DNA of 43,743 nucleotides from Bacteroidales bacterium. Lineage in GTDB: Bacteria; Bacteroidota; Bacteroidia; Bacteroidales; UBA932. A program made the translations under genes and the position numbers. Positions 34,273 through 42,107 of the stretch are shown here, piece after piece; the stretch's first letter is position 1; every line of letters starts with the position of its first letter. The notes beneath the pieces are model-generated. The model did not search any database. It was not told where the DNA came from and saw only the letters and a program-made list of their open reading frames with translations. The stretch lies in contig JAFVVN010000026.1 of NCBI GenBank assembly GCA_017502125.1, forward strand, positions 1 through 43,743, read 5' to 3'.

Positions 34273-35393
34273 AAATCATCTATAATATGAAAAGGATATC
34301 ATTCATTTGCGCCATGCTGGTCTTCGCAGCCACAGCTTCCGCACAGCATTATTATGTTGATTCTGAAAATCCCGAGATGCTTCGGCATGCTGATTTCCGC
34401 GATCCTGCGCGCAAGGAAGTCATCCTGCCCTGCCAGGTGAACGGATATAATGTCTATAAGGCGGATCTTCATGCCCACACAGTGTATTCCGACGGCTCTG
34501 TAACTCCGCAGTTCCGCGTCGAGGAGGCATGGCGTGACGGTCTGGATATACTTGCAATCACAGAACACATCGAATACAGACCTTTCGAAGGTACGATGAA
34601 AGAATATCTCGGTGGGTCGAAAGACAAGGACCCGGATCTGAATGCATCCGTAAATATAGCCCTGAAAGAAGCCGAAAAATGGGATATCTTCATTATCCCC
34701 GGCACTGAAATAACACGCAACGGAACGACAGTAGGTCATTTCAATGCGCTCTTCACAAAAGACAACAACAAGATCTACGACGAGGATCCCGTTCAGGCAA
34801 TCCGCAACGCAAAGTCACAGGGAGCCCTTGTCCAGCATAACCACCCGGGATGGATAAGGACAAGCCTCGACTACACCGAGACCGAGAAGACCGCATATGA
34901 CGAGGGACTGATCGACGGAGTGGAGGTGATGAACTTCTATGAGTTTTATCCGGGAATCATCGACAGAGTCCGTGAAAGAGGCCTCTTCATCGCAGCTAAC
35001 ACGGATGTCCATGCCGGCACCGCAGAAGACTTCAACTCACATGAATATATGCGTCCGATGACCCTTGTCCTTGCAACGGAAAGGACAGAACAGGGAATCC
35101 GTGAAGCCCTCGGATCCTGCCGCACTCTGGCTTTCGGCTTCAACACAATATGTGGAGATGAGCAGCTTCTGAAGGACTTCTTTGCCGCTTCGATGAGGGT
35201 AAAGAAACTTTCCAAGGACTCATATATGCTGACGAATCTGACCTCGGTGCCATACATCATCAGGATTGAAGGAAGAAATCAGATGTATATATCTCCGTTC
35301 ACCACGATAAAGGTCAATGGTCCGGGAAAATTCGCGGTCCTCAACATGTTCTGCGGAAAGGACACTAATCCTGTAGTGGAGTTGTCTTTCTAA
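34269..35393 (+). CDS. exported PHP-domain phosphoesterase
   Basis: A 374-residue protein with a signal peptide (KRISFICAMLVFAATASAQ); an alternative start at 34287 gives a shorter n-region, while 34269 overlaps the mutS stop (ATGA) and suggests coupling. The PHP metal-binding motifs are complete: DLHAHTVYSDGSV (about 66-78), LAITEHIEYRP, QHNHPGW (about 194-200) and ANTDVHAG (about 244-251). PHP enzymes hydrolyse phosphate mono- or diesters with a multi-metal centre. Database names for similar Bacteroidetes proteins include Sb-PDE-like phosphodiesterase; that is recollection and the substrate is unknown. A short beta-rich C-terminal domain follows. Confidence 0.88.
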   Translation: MKIIYNMKRISFICAMLVFAATASAQHYYVDSENPEMLRHADFRDPARKEVILPCQVNGYNVYKADLHAHTVYSDGSVTPQFRVEEAWRDGLDILAITEHIEYRPFEGTMKEYLGGSKDKDPDLNASVNIALKEAEKWDIFIIPGTEITRNGTTVGHFNALFTKDNNKIYDEDPVQAIRNAKSQGALVQHNHPGWIRTSLDYTETEKTAYDEGLIDGVEVMNFYEFYPGIIDRVRERGLFIAANTDVHAGTAEDFNSHEYMRPMTLVLATERTEQGIREALGSCRTLAFGFNTICGDEQLLKDFFAASMRVKKLSKDSYMLTNLTSVPYIIRIEGRNQMYISPFTTIKVNGPGKFAVLNMFCGKDTNPVVELSF

Positions 35394-35489
35394 ATTCATA
35401 AAACATAGCTGTTTTTGATTTAAAATCATTACCTTTATCGGATAAAAACGCAAAAATTATAATTAATAACTTCTAAAATATTAACAATC

Positions 35490-36863
35490 ATGGAATTACC
35501 TTTTGCAGAATCGTACAAGATCAAGATGGTGGAACCACTTCGCATGAGCACCCGTGCGGAGCGTGAGCAGTGGATCAAGGAAGCTGACTACAATCTCTTC
35601 CAGCTCAAGTCGGACCAGGTTTACATCGACTGCCTCACAGACTCAGGTACAGGCGCGATGAGCGACCGCCAGTGGGCTGCAATGATGATGGGTGACGAGA
35701 GCTATGCCGGCTCATCCTCATTCTTCCAGCTTAAGGATACTATCACCAGAATCACCGGTTTCGAGTATGTGATTCCTACACACCAGGGTCGTGCTGCCGA
35801 GAACGTCCTCTTCAGCCACCTCGTTAAGGCTGACGCAATCGTTCCGGGCAACTCTCACTTCGACACCACAAAGGGTCACATCGAGAGCCGCAAGGCATTT
35901 GCTGTCGACTGCACGGTGGACGAGGCGAAGGACACTCAGCTTGAGGTTCCTTTCAAGGGTAACGTGGATCCTAAGAAGCTCGAAAAAGTGCTTGCGGAGA
36001 ACGCTGAAAGAGTTCCTTTCATCATCGTCACAATCACCAACAACACTGCCGGAGGACAGCCTGTATCTATGCAGAACCTTCGTGAGGTACGTGCAATCGC
36101 CGACAAGTACGGCAAGCGCGTAATCTTCGACTCGGCACGTTTCGTTGAGAACGCATACTTCATCCGCACACGTGAGGAAGGCTATGCAGACAAGACCATC
36201 AAGGAGATCTGCAAGGAGATGTTCTCATATGCAGACGGTATGACCATGTCATCGAAGAAGGACGGTCTGGTGAATATGGGTGGATTCATCGCAACCCGTC
36301 ATGAGGACTGGTACGAGGGAGCAAAGAGATTCTGTATCCCGTTCGAGGGCTTCCTCACATACGGTGGTATGAACGGCCGTGACATGGCAGCTCTCGCAGT
36401 GGGTCTTGACGAGAACACTGAGCTCGAGACCATCGAGACACGCATCAGGCAGGTTCAGTACCTTGCAGCTAAGCTCGACGAGTACGGAATCCCATATCAG
36501 CGTCCTGTGGGTGGTCACGCTATCTTCGTTGACGCAGACCGCGTCCTTGACCAGATCCCTAAGGAGGAGTTCCCTGCACAGACTCTTGCAATCGAGCTCT
36601 ACATTGAGGCCGGAGTACGTGGATGCGAGATCGGATACATCCTTGCTGACCGTGACCCTGTGACCCGTGAGAACCGCTTCGGAGGTCTTGACCTTCTCCG
36701 TCTCTGCATAGCACGCCGTGTCTACACCAACAACCACATGGACGTGATCGCAGCAGCACTGAAGAACGTGTATGACCGCCGTCACGAGATCACCCGCGGT
36801 GTCAAGATCACTTGGGAGACCGAGCTGATGCGCCACTTCACTGTAAAATTGGAGAGACTCTGA
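35490..36863 (+). CDS. tnaA: tryptophanase (tryptophan indole-lyase)
   Basis: A 457-residue PLP enzyme converting tryptophan to indole, pyruvate and ammonia. The PLP lysine is Lys257 in MSSKKDGLVNMGG. It is assigned to tryptophanase rather than tyrosine phenol-lyase because it has FDTT (Asp125, Asp137 of E. coli), GCEIGYILADRDP like E. coli VEIGSFLLGRDP, and RHFT near the C-terminus (His449, His463 in E. coli) where phenol-lyases have RFFT. No Arg381-type tyrosine-specific residue is seen. There is no signal peptide. The 96-bp upstream region shows no clear tnaC-like leader peptide. A strong hairpin terminator follows the gene. Confidence 0.95.
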   Translation: MELPFAESYKIKMVEPLRMSTRAEREQWIKEADYNLFQLKSDQVYIDCLTDSGTGAMSDRQWAAMMMGDESYAGSSSFFQLKDTITRITGFEYVIPTHQGRAAENVLFSHLVKADAIVPGNSHFDTTKGHIESRKAFAVDCTVDEAKDTQLEVPFKGNVDPKKLEKVLAENAERVPFIIVTITNNTAGGQPVSMQNLREVRAIADKYGKRVIFDSARFVENAYFIRTREEGYADKTIKEICKEMFSYADGMTMSSKKDGLVNMGGFIATRHEDWYEGAKRFCIPFEGFLTYGGMNGRDMAALAVGLDENTELETIETRIRQVQYLAAKLDEYGIPYQRPVGGHAIFVDADRVLDQIPKEEFPAQTLAIELYIEAGVRGCEIGYILADRDPVTRENRFGGLDLLRLCIARRVYTNNHMDVIAAALKNVYDRRHEITRGVKITWETELMRHFTVKLERL

Positions 36864-36930
36864 TTTACAATGAAAGTCTCACGACTTTAACCTGCAATAT
36901 GTAACTAAATCTATATCATGCACTTACGCG

Positions 36931-36962
36931 AAAACGCCTGCGTCATTTGGCGCAGGCGTTTT
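36931..36962. terminator. bidirectional terminator between tnaA and mrp
   Basis: AAAACGCCTGCG (36931-36942) pairs with CGCAGGCGTTTT (36951-36962) around TCATTTGG, with further T on the plus strand and A on the left. It lies between convergent genes and shares its core with hairpins at 25009 and 3476. Confidence 0.85.
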
Positions 36963-36984
36963 TGTGTATATTGCTGATAGACAG

Positions 36985-38043
36985 CTATTTGAGTGATTCG
37001 GCGAGTTTTTCGGCGAGGGCTATGAAGGCGAGACCGTCAGGGCGGGAGCTCAGGGCTGCGGGTTCGCCGCTGTCGCCACCTTCGCGGATGCTCTGCACGA
37101 TTGGAATCTGACCCAGGAGAGGAATTCCGTATTTCTCGGCCATGCGCAGGCCACCACCCTGTCCGAAGATATAGTATTTCTCATCAGGATGCTCTGCCGG
37201 GGTGAACCAGGCCATGTTCTCGACAAGACCGAGAATCGATTTATTGACATCCTTGTTACGGAACATGTTCACACCCTTCTCCACGTCAGCGAGAGCCACA
37301 TCCTGAGGGGTGCTGACGATGACTGCCCCCTCAAGCGGAATGTCATGCACAAGGCTTATATGGATATCGCCTGTTCCCGGAGGCATGTCGATCAGAAGAA
37401 AGTCCAGCTCGCCCCAACGGACCTGCAGAATCATCTGTTTCAGGGCGTTGCAGGCCATAGGACCCCTCCAGATGAGTGCCTGCTCGGGCTTTGCGAAATA
37501 TCCGATGGACATCCACTTCACACCGTATTTCTCCATAGGCAGGATGACTTCCTTGTCTCCCTCCTGGATTGCATCCGGCATCTCGCCTTCTGTCGCGGTC
37601 ATCTTTGGAACAGAAGGGCCATATACATCAGCATCTGCAAGACCCACCTTATAACCCAGGCGTGCGAGGGCCACGGCGAGGTTGACAGAAACGGTAGATT
37701 TGCCTACTCCTCCCTTTCCGGATGCGATTCCGATTATATGCTTCACACCTGCAACCTCCTCGAATCCGAGGTCAAGTCCCGGTTTCTTCTTCGGAGCCTC
37801 ATCCTTGATGATGGTCCTGACTTCCACCTGCGTTCCGGCAGGAGCATTCCTGATGATGGATGCCTTGGTGCTGCCGATAAGGTACTCCGCCAAAGGATCA
37901 CGATGTTTTGAAAAGCCAAGCGTAACGACCACCTTGCCGTTTCCAGCCTCGATCTTCTCCACCATTCCCAGCTCCACTATATTCTTGTCTCCCTTTGCGG
38001 GATGCTCCACTTCCAGGAGCCACTCCTTTATCTGATTTTCCAT
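36985..38043 (-). CDS. Mrp/ApbC-family P-loop ATPase (iron-sulfur carrier type)
   Basis: A 352-residue protein. The N-terminal 85 residues resemble a MIP18/DUF59 domain; the deviant Walker A GKGGVGKSTVSVNLA (109-123) begins the ParA/MinD-like domain, with LLIDMPPGTGDIHIS as Walker B. The family carries and transfers Fe-S clusters in the cytoplasm. Oddly, the CPxC pair usually found after VENM is missing: here it reads VENMAWFTPAEHPDEKYYIFG with no Cys, as I recall for other Bacteroidetes. The start at 38043 is chosen because codons upstream translate a repeat element. It is convergent with tnaA. Confidence 0.92.
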   Translation of the reverse strand: MENQIKEWLLEVEHPAKGDKNIVELGMVEKIEAGNGKVVVTLGFSKHRDPLAEYLIGSTKASIIRNAPAGTQVEVRTIIKDEAPKKKPGLDLGFEEVAGVKHIIGIASGKGGVGKSTVSVNLAVALARLGYKVGLADADVYGPSVPKMTATEGEMPDAIQEGDKEVILPMEKYGVKWMSIGYFAKPEQALIWRGPMACNALKQMILQVRWGELDFLLIDMPPGTGDIHISLVHDIPLEGAVIVSTPQDVALADVEKGVNMFRNKDVNKSILGLVENMAWFTPAEHPDEKYYIFGQGGGLRMAEKYGIPLLGQIPIVQSIREGGDSGEPAALSSRPDGLAFIALAEKLAESLK

Positions 38044-38080
38044 TTTGTATAAGGTTAGTAAATATTGGCAAGATGTTCCA

Positions 38081-38133
38081 GTGACCCCCGCCTCCCTGCG
38101 GGAGGCACCCCATAGCCGGGGGTGGCATGTCAC
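38081..38133 (-). repeat. 53-nt three-way-junction repeat, copy 2
   Basis: On the minus strand it begins GTGACATGCC and ends GGGGGTCAC like copy 1 at 8151. The second stem is GCCTCCC/GGGAGGC instead of GCCTGCCG/CGGCAGGC, a compensatory change. It lies in the gap between the S46 peptidase and mrp genes. Confidence 0.85.
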
Positions 38134-38159
38134 TTCCACATCATTGCCGATATTTACGG

Positions 38160-40319
38160 TTATCTGACAATATCCATTTCATCAACCAGCCACCTTGCAC
38201 CACCGAACTTGTCGACGATGAAGAGGACGTATCTGATATCCACGTTTATGCATCTCTGAAGATCCGGTTCGAACATAACGTCGCTGCTCATGGACTCCCA
38301 GTTGCCGTCGAACGCAAGTCCGATGAGCTCTCCACGCGAGTTCATGATCGGGCTTCCGGAATTACCTCCGGTGATGTCGTTGTTGCTGAGGAAGGCCACC
38401 GGCATCTTTCCGTCAGCCATTGCATACTCACCGAAATCCTTGTTCTTCCACAGTTCCTTCAGCTTGGCAGGTACCACGAACTCCCACTGGTCCGGGTCCT
38501 CCTTCTCCATCACTCCGTCAAGAGTGGTGTAGTGCTTATATATGACAGCATCCTTAGGAGAATAGCCCTTTACGGTACCATAGGTGAGTCGCATGGTGAA
38601 GTTAGCGTCAGGATAGGAAGGCTGGCCCTTCTTCCATTCGAGAAGACCGGCCGTGTAGCTGCTGCGTGCCTTCTCATATGCTGTTCCGAAAGCATTCATG
38701 TTCATATTCTGAAGCTTGACGCACTCGTCGAAGATGGACATACCCACCTTCACGGCTGGGTCTTCGAGCACTGCAGCTCCCTTTTCATCAATGGCGGTCC
38801 TGAGAGCTTCTGCCGAACAGAACACGCTGTGGTCAAAGAGGCAGTCAACGAAAGCATCAATATCCATGGTCGCAAAATCCTCAGGCAGTCCCTTCAGATA
38901 GTTCTCCGGAGCTGCATTCTCACGGTAGAACTTCATCATGGCCTTTGCCACCTTGCGGTCCGTGCTGAACGAATAGTCCGGATAGAGAGCCTCAATCCTC
39001 TTATATGCGTCGTTCAGTGCAGTCAGAGTGTCTTTCCCATTCTCCACACCGTGCTTGAACAGCCTGTTCATGGTGAGAGCGAAGTTTGTCAGTTCGATTC
39101 TATATATCGATTCGAAAGCTGTCGTGAATGCCAGTCCCGGCTGGCGACCAGCCTCGACGCCTTCCTTGAGAGCATTCAGAGCATTGCCATATTTCTCAGT
39201 GCGTTTCTTGTTCGCACTCACCCATTTCTGGAATTCAGCCTCTTCCTGCTCGGCGCGTCCGATGATGTCCAGCTTGTCGAAGGCCAGTTTCATTCCCTGC
39301 CACTTCTTCCAGCCGTTTGACGATCCGGAATACTTGCTTGCATACTGGATCTTCACCTTAGGGTCAGCCAGCATATCCTCCAGGAGCACGTTCTGACGCA
39401 CAGTGCGCGCGGCGATGCGTACATCGTTCTGCTCGATCTGGAACTTGAGTTCCGGAGAAGTCTGGAAACGGGTTGTGCGTCCAGGATATCCCATGATCAT
39501 CGTGTAGTCGCCTTCCTGAACACCGGCGAGGGAAATCTTCAGGTGATTCTTGGCCTGAAGCGGAACATTTTCCGGAGAATAGTCTGCCGGAGTGCCGTCC
39601 GGTGCACTGTAGACACGGAACATGGAGAAGTCACCTGTGTGACGGGGCCACATCCAGTTGTCCGTGTCGGCGCCGAACTTTCCGATGGATGAAGGCGGAG
39701 CTCCCACAAAACGCACATCACGATACACCTTATATATGATGAGATAATATACGTTGCTGTCGTAGAATGATGTCACCACGGCAGAACAATGTGGATTGGC
39801 CTTCTCAGCCTCCTTTTCAAGCCGGTCAGCTGCAGCCGCCACGGCATCGGCAACCTTCACCTCGGCATCTGCACTTCCCATATACTCCTTCATGGCCTTC
39901 TTTTCCGCCTTTTCAATCACTGAAGTCACATCCTTCATGGACTCCAGGAACTTCACGGTCAGGCCCTCGCAAGGCAGCTCCTCGGTGTTGTTCATCGCCC
40001 AGTAACCGTCCTTGAGATAGTCATGTTCCACGGTGCTGAGTTTCTGGATATTGCCATATCCGCAGTGGTGGTTGGTCACAAGAAGACCGTTGGAAGATAT
40101 TATCTCGCCGGTACATCCGTTTCCGAACTGAACGATGGCATCTTTCAGAGATGTGTTGTTGATGTCATATATCTGCTTAGGCGTGAGTTCACAGCCCAGT
40201 TCCTTCATGGCCTTGCCGTTCATCTTCTCAAGAAGCGGCAGCAGCCACATTCCTTCATCTGCAATTGCACTGCCCGCAAAAACCGTCACGGCAGTGATGA
40301 TACTTATTAACTTCTTCAT
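38160..40319 (-). CDS. S46 dipeptidyl-peptidase, DPP7-like
   Basis: A 719-residue exported serine peptidase with a signal peptide ending near SAIA. The chymotrypsin-fold catalytic His85 is in TNHHCGYG and the nucleophile Ser654 in GGNSGSPIMNSRGE. The S1-pocket position equivalent to residue 673 of Porphyromonas enzymes is Gly672 (AFDGNWE); Gly there is typical of DPP7 (hydrophobic P1), whereas Arg marks DPP11 (acidic P1). It removes dipeptides from peptides in the periplasm, feeding amino-acid fermentation together with enzymes such as TnaA. The length is as expected. A doublet of 40-nt palindromic elements lies upstream of its start. Confidence 0.95.
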   Translation of the reverse strand: MKKLISIITAVTVFAGSAIADEGMWLLPLLEKMNGKAMKELGCELTPKQIYDINNTSLKDAIVQFGNGCTGEIISSNGLLVTNHHCGYGNIQKLSTVEHDYLKDGYWAMNNTEELPCEGLTVKFLESMKDVTSVIEKAEKKAMKEYMGSADAEVKVADAVAAAADRLEKEAEKANPHCSAVVTSFYDSNVYYLIIYKVYRDVRFVGAPPSSIGKFGADTDNWMWPRHTGDFSMFRVYSAPDGTPADYSPENVPLQAKNHLKISLAGVQEGDYTMIMGYPGRTTRFQTSPELKFQIEQNDVRIAARTVRQNVLLEDMLADPKVKIQYASKYSGSSNGWKKWQGMKLAFDKLDIIGRAEQEEAEFQKWVSANKKRTEKYGNALNALKEGVEAGRQPGLAFTTAFESIYRIELTNFALTMNRLFKHGVENGKDTLTALNDAYKRIEALYPDYSFSTDRKVAKAMMKFYRENAAPENYLKGLPEDFATMDIDAFVDCLFDHSVFCSAEALRTAIDEKGAAVLEDPAVKVGMSIFDECVKLQNMNMNAFGTAYEKARSSYTAGLLEWKKGQPSYPDANFTMRLTYGTVKGYSPKDAVIYKHYTTLDGVMEKEDPDQWEFVVPAKLKELWKNKDFGEYAMADGKMPVAFLSNNDITGGNSGSPIMNSRGELIGLAFDGNWESMSSDVMFEPDLQRCINVDIRYVLFIVDKFGGARWLVDEMDIVR

Positions 40320-40369
40320 CTATAAATATTTATATTGTTTCATACTATCAAATAATGCTTTGCCGCGAT

Positions 40370-40409
40370 ACCGACAGGCAGAGTTTTGACTGATTTAGCG
40401 CCTGATGGT
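40370..40409 (+). repeat. 40-nt palindromic element, copy C
   Basis: ACCGACAGGC, AGAGTTTTGA core, GCCTGATGGT. It starts 73 nt before copy D, the same period as copies A and B. Confidence 0.88.
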
Positions 40410-40442
40410 GCTGAAAACACATCAATTTACCTTATTTCTGAC

Positions 40443-40482
40443 ACCGACAGGCAGAGTTTAGCCCGTTTCAGTGCCTGATGGT
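40443..40482 (+). repeat. 40-nt palindromic element, copy D
   Basis: ACCGACAGGC, AGAGTTTAGC core, GCCTGATGGT. It ends 6 nt from the rnhB stop codon. The 33-nt spacer before it is unrelated to that between A and B. Confidence 0.88.
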
Positions 40483-40488
40483 CGATAT

Positions 40489-41100
40489 CTAAAACAAAGT
40501 AGGCTCCAGCTGCTTAAGATGGAAACTCTTTCTGTGGTGCGGAGTGTACCCATGCTCAATGATGGCCTCCACATGTTCCTTGGTCGGATATCCCATATTC
40601 CTTTCCCATCCGTACTGAGGATATTCCTGCGCCAGTTTTCTCATATATTCGTCCCTGTATGTCTTGGCCAGTACGGAAGCTGCCGCAATGGATGCAAACT
40701 TTGCATCTCCCTTGACCACGCACTGGTAGGCATAACCGTCAAAGGGCTTGAACCTGTTGCCGTCGATCAGAAGGAATTCCGGCTTCACAGACAGTCTTCT
40801 GACAGCCCTCTGCATCCCCGTTATGGAAGCATTCAGAATATTGATGGTGTCGATTTCCTCTGCACTCACCTCCTCTACAGCCCAGGACAACGCCTCCTTC
40901 TCGATGATCGGGCGCAGCAGTTCCCTGGCCTTTTCGGTCATTTTCTTCGAGTCGTTCAGAAGGGGATGATGGAAGTCCTTGGGAAGAATGACTGCAGCGG
41001 CGAAAACGGGTCCGGCCAAAGGGCCTCTTCCGGCTTCGTCGCATCCGGCCTCGATGAGGTCTTCATGAAGACAGTTCAAAAGGTGCAGTTCATCGCGCAT
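40489..41100 (-). CDS. rnhB: ribonuclease HII
   Basis: About 203 residues. It cleaves the RNA strand of RNA-DNA hybrids and removes single ribonucleotides from DNA. The family signature [16 protein letters not shown] (about 17-32) supplies the first Asp-Glu; [11 protein letters not shown] and [21 protein letters not shown] (about 130-150) carry the remaining acidic and Ser/Lys residues. The start at 41100 (MRDELHLLN) is preferred over 41115, which adds MYFCR with no family support. It is separated by 18 bp from the XRE regulator gene on the same strand, so probably co-transcribed. Confidence 0.95.
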   Translation of the reverse strand: MRDELHLLNCLHEDLIEAGCDEAGRGPLAGPVFAAAVILPKDFHHPLLNDSKKMTEKARELLRPIIEKEALSWAVEEVSAEEIDTINILNASITGMQRAVRRLSVKPEFLLIDGNRFKPFDGYAYQCVVKGDAKFASIAAASVLAKTYRDEYMRKLAQEYPQYGWERNMGYPTKEHVEAIIEHGYTPHHRKSFHLKQLEPTLF

Positions 41101-41118
41101 TCTGCAAAAATACACAAT

Positions 41119-41505
41119 CTATTCAACCTCACCAAGTCTTTTCTTGAGCATTTTGATGATTTCGTTCTTGGAGGATATGGTTTCCTCAAGAGTGTTCACG
41201 AGTCTTTCCAGATCGGCAATCCTCGTATTCAGAGTGGTGATATGGCCTCCGTATTCCTTCCGCACATCCTCCAGAACCACCCCTTCGATCTGAGAAGGCC
41301 TGTATCCCAGAACAATCTCTTCGGTGGAAGTTTCAAGAAGATCTGCCAGCTTCATTATATTTCCATTGACTATGGATGTGCCGCCTTTTTCAAAGTCGCG
41401 GTACGCAGTCACGGAGATGCCAAGCCTGTGCGCCATCTCTTCCTGGGTGATTTTCCGAGCTTTTCTGATTCTGCGGATATTGTTTTTTATGGAAATATTG
41501 TCCAT
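41119..41505 (-). CDS. XRE-family HTH regulator with coiled-coil tail
   Basis: A 128-residue protein. Residues about 6-62 form a Cro/C1-type helix-turn-helix: IRKARKITQEEMAHRLGIS, then VTAYRDFEKGGTSIVNGNI. Residues about 85-125 form a heptad-like coiled coil (ITTLNTRIADLERLVNTLEETIS) probably for dimerisation. The start at 41505 (MDNISIKNN) is chosen because the open frame upstream translates AT-rich, Phe-rich sequence that is not protein-like. It shares an apparent operon with rnhB. The target is unknown. Confidence 0.88.
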   Translation of the reverse strand: MDNISIKNNIRRIRKARKITQEEMAHRLGISVTAYRDFEKGGTSIVNGNIMKLADLLETSTEEIVLGYRPSQIEGVVLEDVRKEYGGHITTLNTRIADLERLVNTLEETISSKNEIIKMLKKRLGEVE

Positions 41506-41774
41506 ACCCCTTCTTTTGGTAAACCTAAGAACAAAATTATAGGTTAAGGCCCGGTCAGATAAACAAGAAAAACCGACAAAACACAAGATATTCTTGATAA
41601 AAAAGAGAAATTTGAATAAAAAAAAGAAAAATATGAAGGAGAATACGATGATTTCGCCACATATATTTGGATTATCCGCCAATAAAGCTCAGTTTTGCCG
41701 ACAGCTGAAGACACCGCCACATCAGGCAGGAAGGCACATCAGGAAATGCATCATGACATATTCGGACGGGAAAT

Positions 41775-41996
41775 ATGAAAAGAAGTGAGAAGATAAGGAG
41801 AGATTTCGAAAGGCTATGCAAGGTTTTGACCGAATGCAGGGATTTCAGAAGAAAAGGCGCGGATTTCAGGGAACTGTGTTCTTCTCTGGAAACCGGAAGG
41901 GTGGAACTTGAGAACACGATGTATGAACTTGTGGGGATGTCAGGAGACGATGTCCTGACGGGGCTTCGCAGGAAGAAAGCAAGGATATCATATTAA
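41775..41996 (+). CDS. small hypothetical protein
   Basis: A 73-residue, Arg/Lys/Glu-rich, probably helical protein (MKRSEKIRRDFERLCKVL at the N-terminus, then ELENTMYELVGMSGDDVLTGL). I do not recognise a family. Codon choice is mixed, with many AGA and AGG. No promoter of the usual type is evident just upstream, and the 269-bp stretch 41506-41774 before it is very AT-rich with only a doubtful overlapping ORF. It may be a real small gene or chance; it has its own stop and sits 111 bp before EF-G2. Confidence 0.45.
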   Translation: MKRSEKIRRDFERLCKVLTECRDFRRKGADFRELCSSLETGRVELENTMYELVGMSGDDVLTGLRRKKARISY

Positions 41997-42013
41997 AAAC
42001 ATGGAGCCTTTTA

Positions 42014-42044
42014 TTGATATTGTGACTTTGTTTTATTAGATTTG
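42014..42044 (+). promoter_or_regulatory. promoter of the EF-G2 gene
   Basis: TTG (42014-42016), 20 nt, TAGATTTG (42037-42044). Transcription should start near 42051, giving a leader of about 57 nt that opens with the hairpin GTGTCT-TTC-AGACAC (42052-42066). Confidence 0.7.
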
Positions 42045-42107
42045 CGAAGATGTGTCTTTCAGACACGGACAGCATAAGAAAACAAACACAATAACACAAC
42101 AGAACTA

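Noticed and set aside
35394-35489. Possible tnaC-type leader peptide before tnaA
   Set aside because: No short ORF with a Trp codon and no rho-type or hairpin arrangement could be seen in the 96 bp.
35490-36863. Tyrosine phenol-lyase as the identity of the PLP enzyme
   Set aside because: FDTT, EIG...GRDP-like and RHFT motifs match tryptophanase; phenol-lyase has FTTT, SMERG and RFFT at those places.
38044-38139. N-terminal extension of Mrp
   Set aside because: The extra 32 codons translate the 53-nt repeat; the conserved N-terminus begins at 38043.
38127-39320. Long plus-strand open frame (397 codons) opposite the S46 peptidase
   Set aside because: It is the antisense shadow of a confidently assigned gene; its translation is rich in His, Cys and Leu and matches no family.
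38160-40319. DPP11 (acidic-residue specific) as the S46 peptidase type
   Set aside because: The S1 position is Gly672, not the Arg that defines DPP11.
40471-41547. Plus-strand open frame of 358 codons
   Set aside because: Antisense to rnhB and the XRE regulator, both of which have clear family motifs.
41594-41788. 64-codon plus-strand ORF in the AT-rich gap
   Set aside because: Begins in a poly-A-rich stretch with Lys runs, overlaps the next small ORF by 14 bp and shows no recognisable domain or promoter.
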